This document shows, piece after piece, positions 26,251-33,299 of a stretch of 54,254 nt of DNA. This DNA is from an uncultured Lachnospiraceae bacterium (lineage in GTDB: Bacteria > Bacillota > Clostridia > Lachnospirales > Lachnospiraceae). The translations under genes and the position numbers were made by a program. Location: positions 85,524-139,777 of the forward strand of contig CAJTQG010000001.1 of assembly GCA_910578605.1 (NCBI GenBank), given 5' to 3'. The notes below the pieces were generated by a model. It was not told where the DNA came from, searched no databases, and was given only the letters and a program-made list of their open reading frames with translations. Each line of letters opens with the position of its first letter. The stretch's first letter is position 1.

Positions 26251-26441
26251 TCTGGTACTTACATCTTTATTGATGTGTCCATATCAGGTGGGCCTTTTTC
26301 TGTTTATTCACTTTATGTACTACTTGCCAATTCACACTCCAAATCCATATTCTCTCTCCTCATTATGATTCGCCGCAAGAGCAAACTTTTCAATAATTAT
26401 ATCAGCAACCTCATCCATCTTAAACTAGTCCTAAAAGAATA

Positions 26442-26648
26442 TTACACTTTCAATATATTACCGCAAGCATGGCCTGTCAATAATCCTTCCGTGTATTTTT
26501 TCATTATAAAAACTCTTTTACATCTATGGCATTTCATTGTAATACCCTGTATTACAATCGCTTCGCTGTTGTATTGTAATGTATAATCCATTAACCTTTG
26601 ATTGCATTTCTTACAATGCAGCTCAATCTCTTTCTTTGTCTTCTCCAC
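26442..26648 (-). CDS. small Com-like zinc-ribbon protein (GTG start)
   Basis: A 68-residue protein with two CxxC pairs (C12/C15 in HCKKCNQRL and C40/C43 in KCHRCKRVF) about 25 residues apart, the spacing and context of the phage Mu Com-type zinc finger that binds mRNA or DNA. The start is set at a GTG (26648) because AAGGAGG lies 8 nt upstream. The ATG seven codons earlier has only a distant GGAGG. The region upstream (26693-26732) can form a long hairpin (ACAT, GCCTG and AAGGG with their complements). No mom-like modification gene is near, so a Mu-style role is not supported. It may be a mobile-element remnant or a small regulator. Confidence 0.65.
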   Translation of the reverse strand: MEKTKKEIELHCKKCNQRLMDYTLQYNSEAIVIQGITMKCHRCKRVFIMKKYTEGLLTGHACGNILKV

Positions 26649-26915
26649 ATGAGTTCCCTCCTTATCCATATAAAATTACTAACCTCCATGCAACATATCA
26701 GCCTGCTAGAAGGGTTCCCTTAACAGGCAATGTCCTGCGCCCACTTTCCCCCTTCAAACCTCTTCGCTACACTACCCATAATGCCTATAATGCCACTATA
26801 TCATAATCCAACTGCATAATGATAGCCTGTCTTTCCCCTGCTATATTATTATAATTCAATTTTAAATTGATTTCAAGAGATTTTTTTGTTCTTTTTTAAA
26901 TTTTATATTGATTTA

Positions 26916-26949
26916 TTGTTGCTTTTATATTATAGTAATATTATATTAC
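26916..26949 (+). promoter_or_regulatory. promoter with operator palindrome before the S24 repressor
   Basis: TTGTTG (26916-26921), a 17-nt spacer and TATTAT (26939-26944) form a good promoter. A perfect palindrome GTAATAT-T-ATATTAC (26935-26949) covers the -10 box, as expected for a self-repressing LexA-like regulator. A second palindrome of the same size, TCAATTT-T-AAATTGA (26856-26870), lies about 79 nt further upstream but has different half-sites. The rest of 26733-27071 has no gene. Confidence 0.55.
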
Positions 26950-27071
26950 CAAGGTCAAAAGGCCAATGATGCTCTTGGCTTATTGCTCACAGTAATACAT
27001 TACAAATGATAAACAGACTAGTCCTCCCGCAGCTTTTGGACGGGATATGGAGCAGAAAGAGGTGTATGAAG

Positions 27072-27770
27072 ATGGATTTTGGACAAACCCTTGCCAAACA
27101 CAGAAAAGAATCAAAAATGAACCAACAGACACTTGCGGATGAACTTAAGAAATATGGCTTTCAAATAAGCGCTGCCGGCATCAGCGCATGGGAGAAAAAT
27201 ACAAATTCCCCAAGTGCCAGAGTATTTCTTTGTTTATGTAAGATACTTAAAATTACAGATATTTATGATGAATTTATAGGTATTCGCCCCGATGATGCCT
27301 ATTCACAGTTAAACGAGGCTGGCAGACAGAAGGCATTGGAATATATCCGGCTCTTGACTTTATCTGAAGAATACAAAAGAAAAGAAAGTACTGTAATACC
27401 GCAGAAGTGGAGGGAATTTAAGTTATTTCAGCTTCCGGTGTCCGCCGGTACCGGAGAATTTTTGGACCGTGAGGATTATGAAATCATTCAAGTCGGAGCC
27501 GAGGTTCCTGACAATGCAGACTTCGGAGTGAGAATCAGCGGCGACAGCATGATGCCGCGCTTTGTAGATGGTCAGATGGTATGTATTGAGCAGACAGACG
27601 TTCTTTTAAATGGAGAGATCGGCATTTTCTATCTGAATGGCAACGCCTACTGCAAAAAACTCCAAAGCACCAATGAGGGCACTTATCTAATATCCTTAAA
27701 CGAAAAATACAAGCCAATCAAAGTGGAAAATGAAGCTTCCCTGAAAACATTTGGTCGTGTTCTATGCTGA
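27072..27770 (+). CDS. LexA-like repressor: XRE helix-turn-helix plus S24 self-cleaving peptidase
   Basis: A 232-residue repressor of the HdiR/phage CI-like type. Residues 1-65 form a Cro/CI helix-turn-helix (LAKHRKESKMNQQTLADELK...GISAWEKNTNSPS). The C-terminal part is a LexA-type S24 peptidase with a self-cleavage site of Ala-Gly type in SAGTGEF near 125, catalytic Ser near 159 in SGDSMMPRF and catalytic Lys near 195 in NAYCKKL. In this family RecA filaments or stress trigger cleavage and derepression. The start at 27072 is preferred (AGAGG 9 nt upstream); 27066 is also possible. The promoter has a palindrome on its -10 box, suggesting autoregulation. No phage structural or integrase genes are adjacent, so targets are unknown. 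Confidence 0.88.
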   Translation: MDFGQTLAKHRKESKMNQQTLADELKKYGFQISAAGISAWEKNTNSPSARVFLCLCKILKITDIYDEFIGIRPDDAYSQLNEAGRQKALEYIRLLTLSEEYKRKESTVIPQKWREFKLFQLPVSAGTGEFLDREDYEIIQVGAEVPDNADFGVRISGDSMMPRFVDGQMVCIEQTDVLLNGEIGIFYLNGNAYCKKLQSTNEGTYLISLNEKYKPIKVENEASLKTFGRVLC

Positions 27771-27842
27771 TCATTACTTTGATTATTTATCCCAAGCAAC
27801 TATTTCCTTTACACAGCAAATTAAAAATGGAGGTTTTGCTTT

Positions 27843-27917
27843 ATGTATCAAAATAATTTACAAACTATTTTTCCTCCTAATGAAATCTGTGCAGAACAAT
27901 CAGCACAAAACAAGTAA
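27843..27917 (+). CDS. possible 24-residue peptide behind the S24 repressor
   Basis: A short reading frame, MYQNNLQTIFPPNEICAEQS and four more residues, starts 9 nt after a perfect GGAGG, about 70 nt behind the repressor stop codon. It has one Cys, no hydrophobic segment and no similarity I recognise. It could be a co-transcribed small peptide or chance. The good ribosome binding site is the only support. Confidence 0.3.
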   Translation: MYQNNLQTIFPPNEICAEQSAQNK

Positions 27918-27931
27918 AAATAAAATTATAC

Positions 27932-27985
27932 TGTGTAAAATGGCATAAGAAGAAAAGCTTCCATTTTCAAATGCCATTTTACACA
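27932..27985. terminator. long inverted repeat between convergent genes
   Basis: A perfect 15-bp inverted repeat, TGTGTAAAATGGCAT (27932-27946) with its complement (27971-27985), and a 24-nt loop. No T-run follows on either strand, so it is an unusual terminator, or a protein-binding or RNA-processing site. It lies between the repressor and the ITPase-like gene. Confidence 0.5.
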
Positions 27986-27994
27986 AGCATGCAT

Positions 27995-28612
27995 CTACAG
28001 AATTTTTTGAAAGAATTCCAAAAAACCATCCTCCACTGCTACATTGTCCAACTTCTCCTCCTCCAAATCATAATAATACTTGCCAGTTTTTATATGTATG
28101 GATAAGCAGTCCAGAGGAAACCCCTCTTGCCTCTTTTGCAAATTAGGATGAGGCTTTTTTGTAATGATAAATGTTTCACTTTCCATAGAGGGCTCCATTG
28201 CTTCGTATATATGAGCTTCATCCATCACAAGACAAATAGCATTTTTATATTTAGCTACTAAATCTCCGTATTGTTCCGCAAGATTTGCATAGTAATCACC
28301 CATTTCATTATCTGATAAACATTTTCCGCCTACTGTCCTAACATGAACACCTGGTTGAATGGACTGGGGCACGTTCTCAAAATACAATCCTGAATCACAA
28401 GAAAATACTGGCATGTGAAAAGCCTTATAATACGCCATTGCCTTTTGCCTGGCGTTTTCTAAGGGCGTGCTGCCATCCTCTGGCACAATAGGGATGTCAT
28501 ACGTCAAGTCCTTTAATCCTATCAGTTCAATGCCTATTTGCCCTAATCTTTTCTTCATAGCACTTAATTTTGCAGGATTTCCTGTACCATATAACAATCT
28601 CATTTTATACAT
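27995..28612 (-). CDS. Ham1/RdgB-type non-canonical purine NTP pyrophosphatase
   Basis: A 205-residue nucleotide-pool cleaning enzyme of the ITPase family. Recognisable segments are LLYGTGNPAKLSAMK at the N-terminus (phosphate-binding SxN/TGN-type loop), EDGSTPLENARQKAMAYY, and FSCDSGLYFENVP with the catalytic Asp. The C-terminal half is divergent from classical RdgB: the usual TDGFGYDP box is replaced by EGFPLDCLS and the final SHR by a different stretch. Substrate choice may therefore differ, and I leave the symbol empty. AGGAG lies 5 nt before the ATG at 28612; an ATG at 28603 is possible. It follows tex by 59 nt on the same strand. Confidence 0.75.
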   Translation of the reverse strand: MYKMRLLYGTGNPAKLSAMKKRLGQIGIELIGLKDLTYDIPIVPEDGSTPLENARQKAMAYYKAFHMPVFSCDSGLYFENVPQSIQPGVHVRTVGGKCLSDNEMGDYYANLAEQYGDLVAKYKNAICLVMDEAHIYEAMEPSMESETFIITKKPHPNLQKRQEGFPLDCLSIHIKTGKYYYDLEEEKLDNVAVEDGFLEFFQKIL

Positions 28613-28671
28613 ATTCTCTCCTAATTGAATTACTCCATTATCTCCGTAAGCAAACCAAAGCTTTTAGATGT

Positions 28672-30813
28672 TTACAGCTTCATAGTCAGCTGGATTCTTT
28701 TTTTATTTACATCCACACTCATTACCTTTACCTCCACAATATCCCCAACACTGACAGCCTCTAATGGATGCTTAATATATCTATCTGAAATCTGAGAAAT
28801 ATGCACTAAGCCATCCTGATGTACTCCTATATCCACAAAAGCGCCAAAATCAATTACGTTTCTCACTGTTCCCTTTAAAATCATACCTGGTGTTAAATCT
28901 TCCATCTCTAATACATCTGTGCGGAGAATAGGCTTTGGCATCTCATCTCTTGGATCTCTCCCTGGCTTCTCTAATTCCTTTACAATATCCCGCAAGGTAA
29001 TTTCTCCAATCTCTAACTCCTCCGCCACCTTGGCATAATCCTTAACCATAAGACTAATACCAGTCAATCTTCCCTCCCTTAAATCCTCAGGGGTAAAGCC
29101 TAACTTTTTCAATAGCTTTCCACACGCCTCATAGGATTCCGGATGGACACTGGTCTTGTCCAATGGATTTTTGCCATCTCCAATCCGCAAAAAACCTGCA
29201 CACTGCAGAAAGGCCTTTGGCCCTAATTTGGCTACCTTTAACAATTGTTTTCTGTCAGTAAACTTTCCGTTCTCCTCCCTGTAAGTGACAATATTTTTTG
29301 CCACCGCCTTAGAAATACCAGAAATATACTCCAACAAACTGGCAGATGCTGTGTTTAAATCTACGCCAACCCTATTCACGCAATCCTCCACTACCCCTGT
29401 GAGCGCCTCACTCAATTTTTTCTGGTTCATATCATGCTGATACTGTCCCACACCAATGGATTTTGGGTCAATTTTAACTAACTCCGCCAAGGGATCCTGC
29501 AATCTTCTAGCAATGGAAACAGCACTTCTCTGCCCCACATCAAATTCGGGAAATTCTTCCGTTGCCAACTTACTGGCTGAATATACCGATGCGCCTGCCT
29601 CATTGACAATAATATACTGAACAGGTTTGTTCATCTCCTTAATCATATCCACTATCACCTGCTCCGACTCTCTCGATGCCGTTCCATTTCCTACAGAAAT
29701 CAAAGATACATTATATTTCTCTATCAATTTTTTTACGGTTTTCTTTGCCTGCTCCACCTTGAATTGAGGAGCTGTTGGATATACCACCACCGTATCAAGC
29801 ACTTTTCCCGTCTCGTCCACAACTGCCAACTTGCAGCCTGTACGAAATGCCGGATCCCATCCAAGAACTACCCTTCCGGTAATCGGAGGCTGCATCAGCA
29901 ATTGATTCAAGTTCTTACCAAATACTTTAATAGCGCCATCCTCTGCCTTCTCCGTCAAGTCATTTCTGATTTCACGCTCAATGGCAGGCGCAATCAAACG
30001 CTTGTAGGAATCCTCCACCACCTCTCTCAGCACAGGGACTGTGTAAGAATTATCTCTAACAATGGTTTTTTTCTCTAAATATTGAAGAATTCTATCTACA
30101 GGAGCCTCCACCTTTACTGTGAGAAACTTTTCATCCTCACCCCTGTTAATAGCAAGAGTTCTGTGCCCTGCCACTTTTAAAATCTTTTCTGCATAATCAT
30201 AATACATCTCATACACAGACTCTGCTTCCTCATCCTTTGCCTTAGAAACCAACTCACCTTGATTCATTGTTACATTTCGAATATAAATGCGATAGTCCGC
30301 CTCATCGGAAATCATCTCAGCAATAATATCCTTCGCCCCGTCAATGGCCTCCTGAGCTGTATGTACTTCCTTCTCCTGGTCTATATACTCAACCGCTGCT
30401 TCCTCTAATGGCTTGTCCAGCATTTGAAGCAGTATCAAATTTGCCAGGGGCTCTAACCCCTTCTCCTTGGCAATAGTAGCTCGGGTTCTCTTTTTCTGCT
30501 TATATGGGCGATACAAATCTTCCACTACCACTAAAGACTCCGCCGACAATATGGCCGCCTTCAGCTCCTCCGTTAACTTTCCCTGCTCCTCAATACTTCC
30601 TATTACAGATTCTTTTCTATCCTCCAAATTGCGAAGATATTTTAATCTCTCATCTAGATTTCGAAGCTGCTCATCATTGAGGGAGCCTGTTGCTTCTTTT
30701 CGATATCTAGAAATAAACGGAATCGTATTTCCCTCATCTATTAATTGTACGGCCGCCTCCACCTGCCATGCCTTCACCTGCAGCTCCTGTGTTATTTTTT
30801 GAATAATATCCAT
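28672..30813 (-). CDS. tex: Tex family RNA-binding transcription accessory protein
   Basis: A 713-residue nucleic-acid-binding protein involved in transcription and RNA handling. The N-terminal helical region holds TIPFISRYRKEATGSL, the central YqgF-like RNase H fold holds LGWDPAFRTGCKLAVVD, and the helix-hairpin-helix part holds LNTASASLLEYISGIS and CAGFLRI. A C-terminal S1 domain (residues about 640-713) holds GMILKGTVRNVIDFGAFVDIGVHQDGLVHISQIS. The length is typical. GGAGG sits 6 nt before the ATG. A 41-nt imperfect hairpin in its leader (30862-30902) may matter for expression. Confidence 0.95.
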   Translation of the reverse strand: MDIIQKITQELQVKAWQVEAAVQLIDEGNTIPFISRYRKEATGSLNDEQLRNLDERLKYLRNLEDRKESVIGSIEEQGKLTEELKAAILSAESLVVVEDLYRPYKQKKRTRATIAKEKGLEPLANLILLQMLDKPLEEAAVEYIDQEKEVHTAQEAIDGAKDIIAEMISDEADYRIYIRNVTMNQGELVSKAKDEEAESVYEMYYDYAEKILKVAGHRTLAINRGEDEKFLTVKVEAPVDRILQYLEKKTIVRDNSYTVPVLREVVEDSYKRLIAPAIEREIRNDLTEKAEDGAIKVFGKNLNQLLMQPPITGRVVLGWDPAFRTGCKLAVVDETGKVLDTVVVYPTAPQFKVEQAKKTVKKLIEKYNVSLISVGNGTASRESEQVIVDMIKEMNKPVQYIIVNEAGASVYSASKLATEEFPEFDVGQRSAVSIARRLQDPLAELVKIDPKSIGVGQYQHDMNQKKLSEALTGVVEDCVNRVGVDLNTASASLLEYISGISKAVAKNIVTYREENGKFTDRKQLLKVAKLGPKAFLQCAGFLRIGDGKNPLDKTSVHPESYEACGKLLKKLGFTPEDLREGRLTGISLMVKDYAKVAEELEIGEITLRDIVKELEKPGRDPRDEMPKPILRTDVLEMEDLTPGMILKGTVRNVIDFGAFVDIGVHQDGLVHISQISDRYIKHPLEAVSVGDIVEVKVMSVDVNKKRIQLTMKL

Positions 30814-30861
30814 AATGCCCTCCGGTTTTATTTTCGTCTATGCTTACTAGCTTAGCCCAAC

Positions 30862-30902
30862 GGTGCCAATCTGAATCCGATTTTCGGTTTCAAATTGGCA
30901 CC
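30862..30902 (-). promoter_or_regulatory. stem-loop in the tex leader
   Basis: GGTGCCAAT and ATTGGCACC (30862-30870 with 30894-30902) form a 9-bp stem continued inward by TGAA/TTCA and CCG/CGG with single mismatches. No T-run follows on the minus strand. It ends about 49 nt before the tex start codon. Confidence 0.4.
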
Positions 30903-31057
30903 ATAAAGTTTCTTATTTTATACATTTTCATTTGTCTTAACATTATATGTATTGCTTACTTCGGCTATCTAATATTATAATTTTTGTTTGTCTAAACTTA
31001 TATATAAGCTGTTTATCCGGCATAAAATACTTACAATATTGAATTACCAAAGTAATA

Positions 31058-31576
31058 TTATGCTGACAAATCTACATTTTGTCCTAACAGAAACATATTA
31101 TCCAAGCTTTTTTGATTTTTACTGTAAGGATTACTTTCATCATATTGAATCTGTGTTGTAGTCAATCCTCCCGATACATAACTTTTGCCGCATTCAGGAC
31201 AAACTGCTGTTTTTAAAGATACATTGGCTGATACTACACGCCCGTCATTTTTAGCTGCCTTTTCAAATGCGTTGCTTACATGCTCCTGTTCATGAGCCCT
31301 CACCTTAGAAGCAGATGCCTCTGGTGAAATATGTCCAGCCGCCTTAAAGGAAACCATCTCATCAGAACCGTCTTGATATTTGCGGTTTTTACATGTCTCA
31401 CATTCAATCTGACCGCTTCTCTTCATAGCATCAATCTGGGGATTTTGAACATTTTTATTATCCAGCTCCTTCGCCTCCTGAACTGTAAGACGATGAACAC
31501 CGCTAGCATTGCTGCCGGCATTTCCCCCAGAATAGGAAGAATAAAAACCTAATCCTACCGAAATTCCTTGTACCAT
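31058..31576 (-). CDS. SprA-related family putative zinc metalloprotease
   Basis: A 172-residue soluble protein. The family core ECETCKNRKYQDGSDE holds a CxxC pair (C59, C62), and HEQEH (H95, E96, H99) is an HExxH zinc-protease motif within KVRAHEQEHV. A second CxxC pair follows in VCPECGKSY (C126, C129). The N-terminus is Gly/Ser-rich (GLGFYSSYSGGNAGSNASG) and hydrophobic only for a few residues, so there is no clear signal peptide. Members are known mainly by sequence and no substrate is established. AAAGGAGG lies 8 nt before the ATG, and a TTGACA-type promoter lies at 31644-31672. The gene is flanked by long gaps and appears monocistronic. Confidence 0.75.
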   Translation of the reverse strand: MVQGISVGLGFYSSYSGGNAGSNASGVHRLTVQEAKELDNKNVQNPQIDAMKRSGQIECETCKNRKYQDGSDEMVSFKAAGHISPEASASKVRAHEQEHVSNAFEKAAKNDGRVVSANVSLKTAVCPECGKSYVSGGLTTTQIQYDESNPYSKNQKSLDNMFLLGQNVDLSA

Positions 31577-31643
31577 CTGTCAAGCCTCCTTTATCCTATA
31601 TTCATTTCCAATTTTATATAATATTGATTTTGTTTTCCCAAAA

Positions 31644-31672
31644 AAGATATTTATTTTGTTATTTTCTGTCAA
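31644..31672 (-). promoter_or_regulatory. promoter of the SprA-related gene
   Basis: On the minus strand TTGACA (31672-31667), 17-nt spacer, TATCTT (31649-31644). The remaining gap up to 31916 shows no gene and no clear hairpin. Confidence 0.65.
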
Positions 31673-31916
31673 TACTAATATTTTACCAAATTATTTACTG
31701 TTATACAAGCACCACCTCTATTGTTTTATTCTAATCTTCTATCATTAGACCACAACCCAAGAATCATGCCTGAATTTTTATTGCCATTCCTTTCTAAGCA
31801 TCATGGTAATAATTCAAAATTCCCATTCCTTCTGTTGCACTATTTTTCCTGTTATACCAATCCTACTACTCCAGCTTTATTTTTTGGATAGAACATCTTT
31901 CCTACAATTCTAATAA

Positions 31917-33119
31917 TCAATTTTTAAATAATTTTTCTATCATCTCATATCCATGTGCCACATCATTACCGCACAACTTTGCTTCCCTTTCATTGTAATT
32001 CCAATTTTTAGCAAGCTCTTTCGTGCTGTCATAGAGCATATATGGAACCGGCTCTGCCGTGTGCGTTCTCACACAAATGGGAGTAGGATGATCCGGCATC
32101 ACAAGCATACGATAATCTTCTCCTGCTCTCTCCATCTCCTCCCTCACAATGCGAATTACCTTTTCGTCCAAAAATTCAATCGCCTGAATTTTTCTCTCCA
32201 CACTTCCCTGATGTCCCATCTCGTCTGGTGCCTCCACATGTATATAAACAAAATCAAAGTCATCCTTAGTCAATACCTCCACGCCGGCTCTCGCCTTTCC
32301 TTCATAATTTGTATGCAATGTGCCGTTAGCGCCCTCCACATCAATATTTTTCATCTGGGCACCCACTGCTATACCCTTAAGCAAATCCACAGCGGAAATC
32401 ATAGCACCCTTTTTGTGTGTCTTCTCCTGAAAAGAAGACAGACATGGCTTTGTTCCTGCTCCCCAGAACCACAAAGAATTTGCAGGATTTAAGCCCTTCT
32501 CCATTCTCTCTTTGTTAATCGGATGATTTACTAAAATTTCATAGCTCTTTTTCATCATATCTCTCAATTTCTCATCTTGAGGAAGATACTGGCCAACCAC
32601 CTGACCTAAAACATCATGAGGCGGAGTCAATTCCACCACCTCCCCCTGATTCCAAATCAAAAGATGACGGTAGGAGGTTCCTAAATAAAACTGATAAATA
32701 TCATTTTCCAATTCCTTTTTCACTGCATCCAACAAAACAGCCGCATCCCCTGTGCTGATTTCACTGGCACTGTGATCAATAATTGTCTTTTCCTCATATG
32801 GTTTATCATCCACGGATACCGTAACTATATTGGCGCGAATCGCAATATCCTCCGGCTTCATATCCACCCCAATGCTTAAAGCCTCCAGGGGTGAACGTCC
32901 AGTATAATACTTCTTTGGATCATAACCAAGCACAGACAAGTTAGCCGTATCGCTTCCCGGCTTCATTCCCTCAGGAATTGTGTGGCATAAACCAATTTCT
33001 GACAGCTTTGATAATTCATCCATTGCAGGTGTCTTGGCATACTCTAAAGGGGTTTGATTTCCCAGAGCTTCCATCGGCTCATCTGCCATTCCGTCACCTA
33101 ATATAACTATATATTTCAT
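31917..33119 (-). CDS. apgM: cofactor-independent phosphoglycerate mutase, ApgM type
   Basis: A 400-residue alkaline-phosphatase-superfamily enzyme that interconverts 3- and 2-phosphoglycerate. KYIVILGDGMADEP at the N-terminus carries the first metal Asp. KPGSDTANLSVLGYDP holds the catalytic Ser region, YTGRSPLEA follows, and VEAPDEMGHQG and MPDHPTPICVRTHTAEP near the C-terminus hold metal His and Asp residues. This is the archaeal-type form that also resembles phosphonopyruvate-decarboxylase-related and homoserine-kinase-like proteins. Its position behind hom is typical for a possible homoserine kinase role (inference). The start at 33119 follows leader repeat copy B; the frame extension upstream is repeat DNA. 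Confidence 0.88.
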   Translation of the reverse strand: MKYIVILGDGMADEPMEALGNQTPLEYAKTPAMDELSKLSEIGLCHTIPEGMKPGSDTANLSVLGYDPKKYYTGRSPLEALSIGVDMKPEDIAIRANIVTVSVDDKPYEEKTIIDHSASEISTGDAAVLLDAVKKELENDIYQFYLGTSYRHLLIWNQGEVVELTPPHDVLGQVVGQYLPQDEKLRDMMKKSYEILVNHPINKERMEKGLNPANSLWFWGAGTKPCLSSFQEKTHKKGAMISAVDLLKGIAVGAQMKNIDVEGANGTLHTNYEGKARAGVEVLTKDDFDFVYIHVEAPDEMGHQGSVERKIQAIEFLDEKVIRIVREEMERAGEDYRMLVMPDHPTPICVRTHTAEPVPYMLYDSTKELAKNWNYNEREAKLCGNDVAHGYEMIEKLFKN

Positions 33120-33230
33120 TTTTATACCCATGCATATCACAAGCCTGCTTGTGATACTGCCCAAATAAATAGATTGAAAGAAGGGGCAGTATACATATTA
33201 TCCTTTCTTTATCCTATATTTCTTTCAACC
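33120..33230 (-). repeat. leader repeat copy B (upstream of apgM)
   Basis: Same length and about 89 percent identical by eye to copy A. In transcript order: arm GGTTGAAAGAA (33230-33220), AAAGGATAATATG opening a 19-codon frame (33196-33137, peptide MYTAPSFNLFIWAVSQAGL), opposing arm (33182-33172), then stem TACTGCCC/GGGCAGTA (33191-33184 with 33162-33155) and hairpin TATCACAAGC/GCTTGTGATA (33156-33147 with 33144-33135). The second stem has one arm inside the first stem's loop, so it forms either a pseudoknot or an alternative fold. Confidence 0.85.
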
Positions 33231-33299
33231 GTTCCTCCATTCTTATACTTGGTTATAGATATACTGATAAATTTACCTGTACATCCCCCACAGCAGTTT

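Noticed and set aside
26442..28000. Mu-like prophage
   Set aside because: Only the zinc ribbon and repressors resemble phage genes; no transposase, integrase, head or tail genes.
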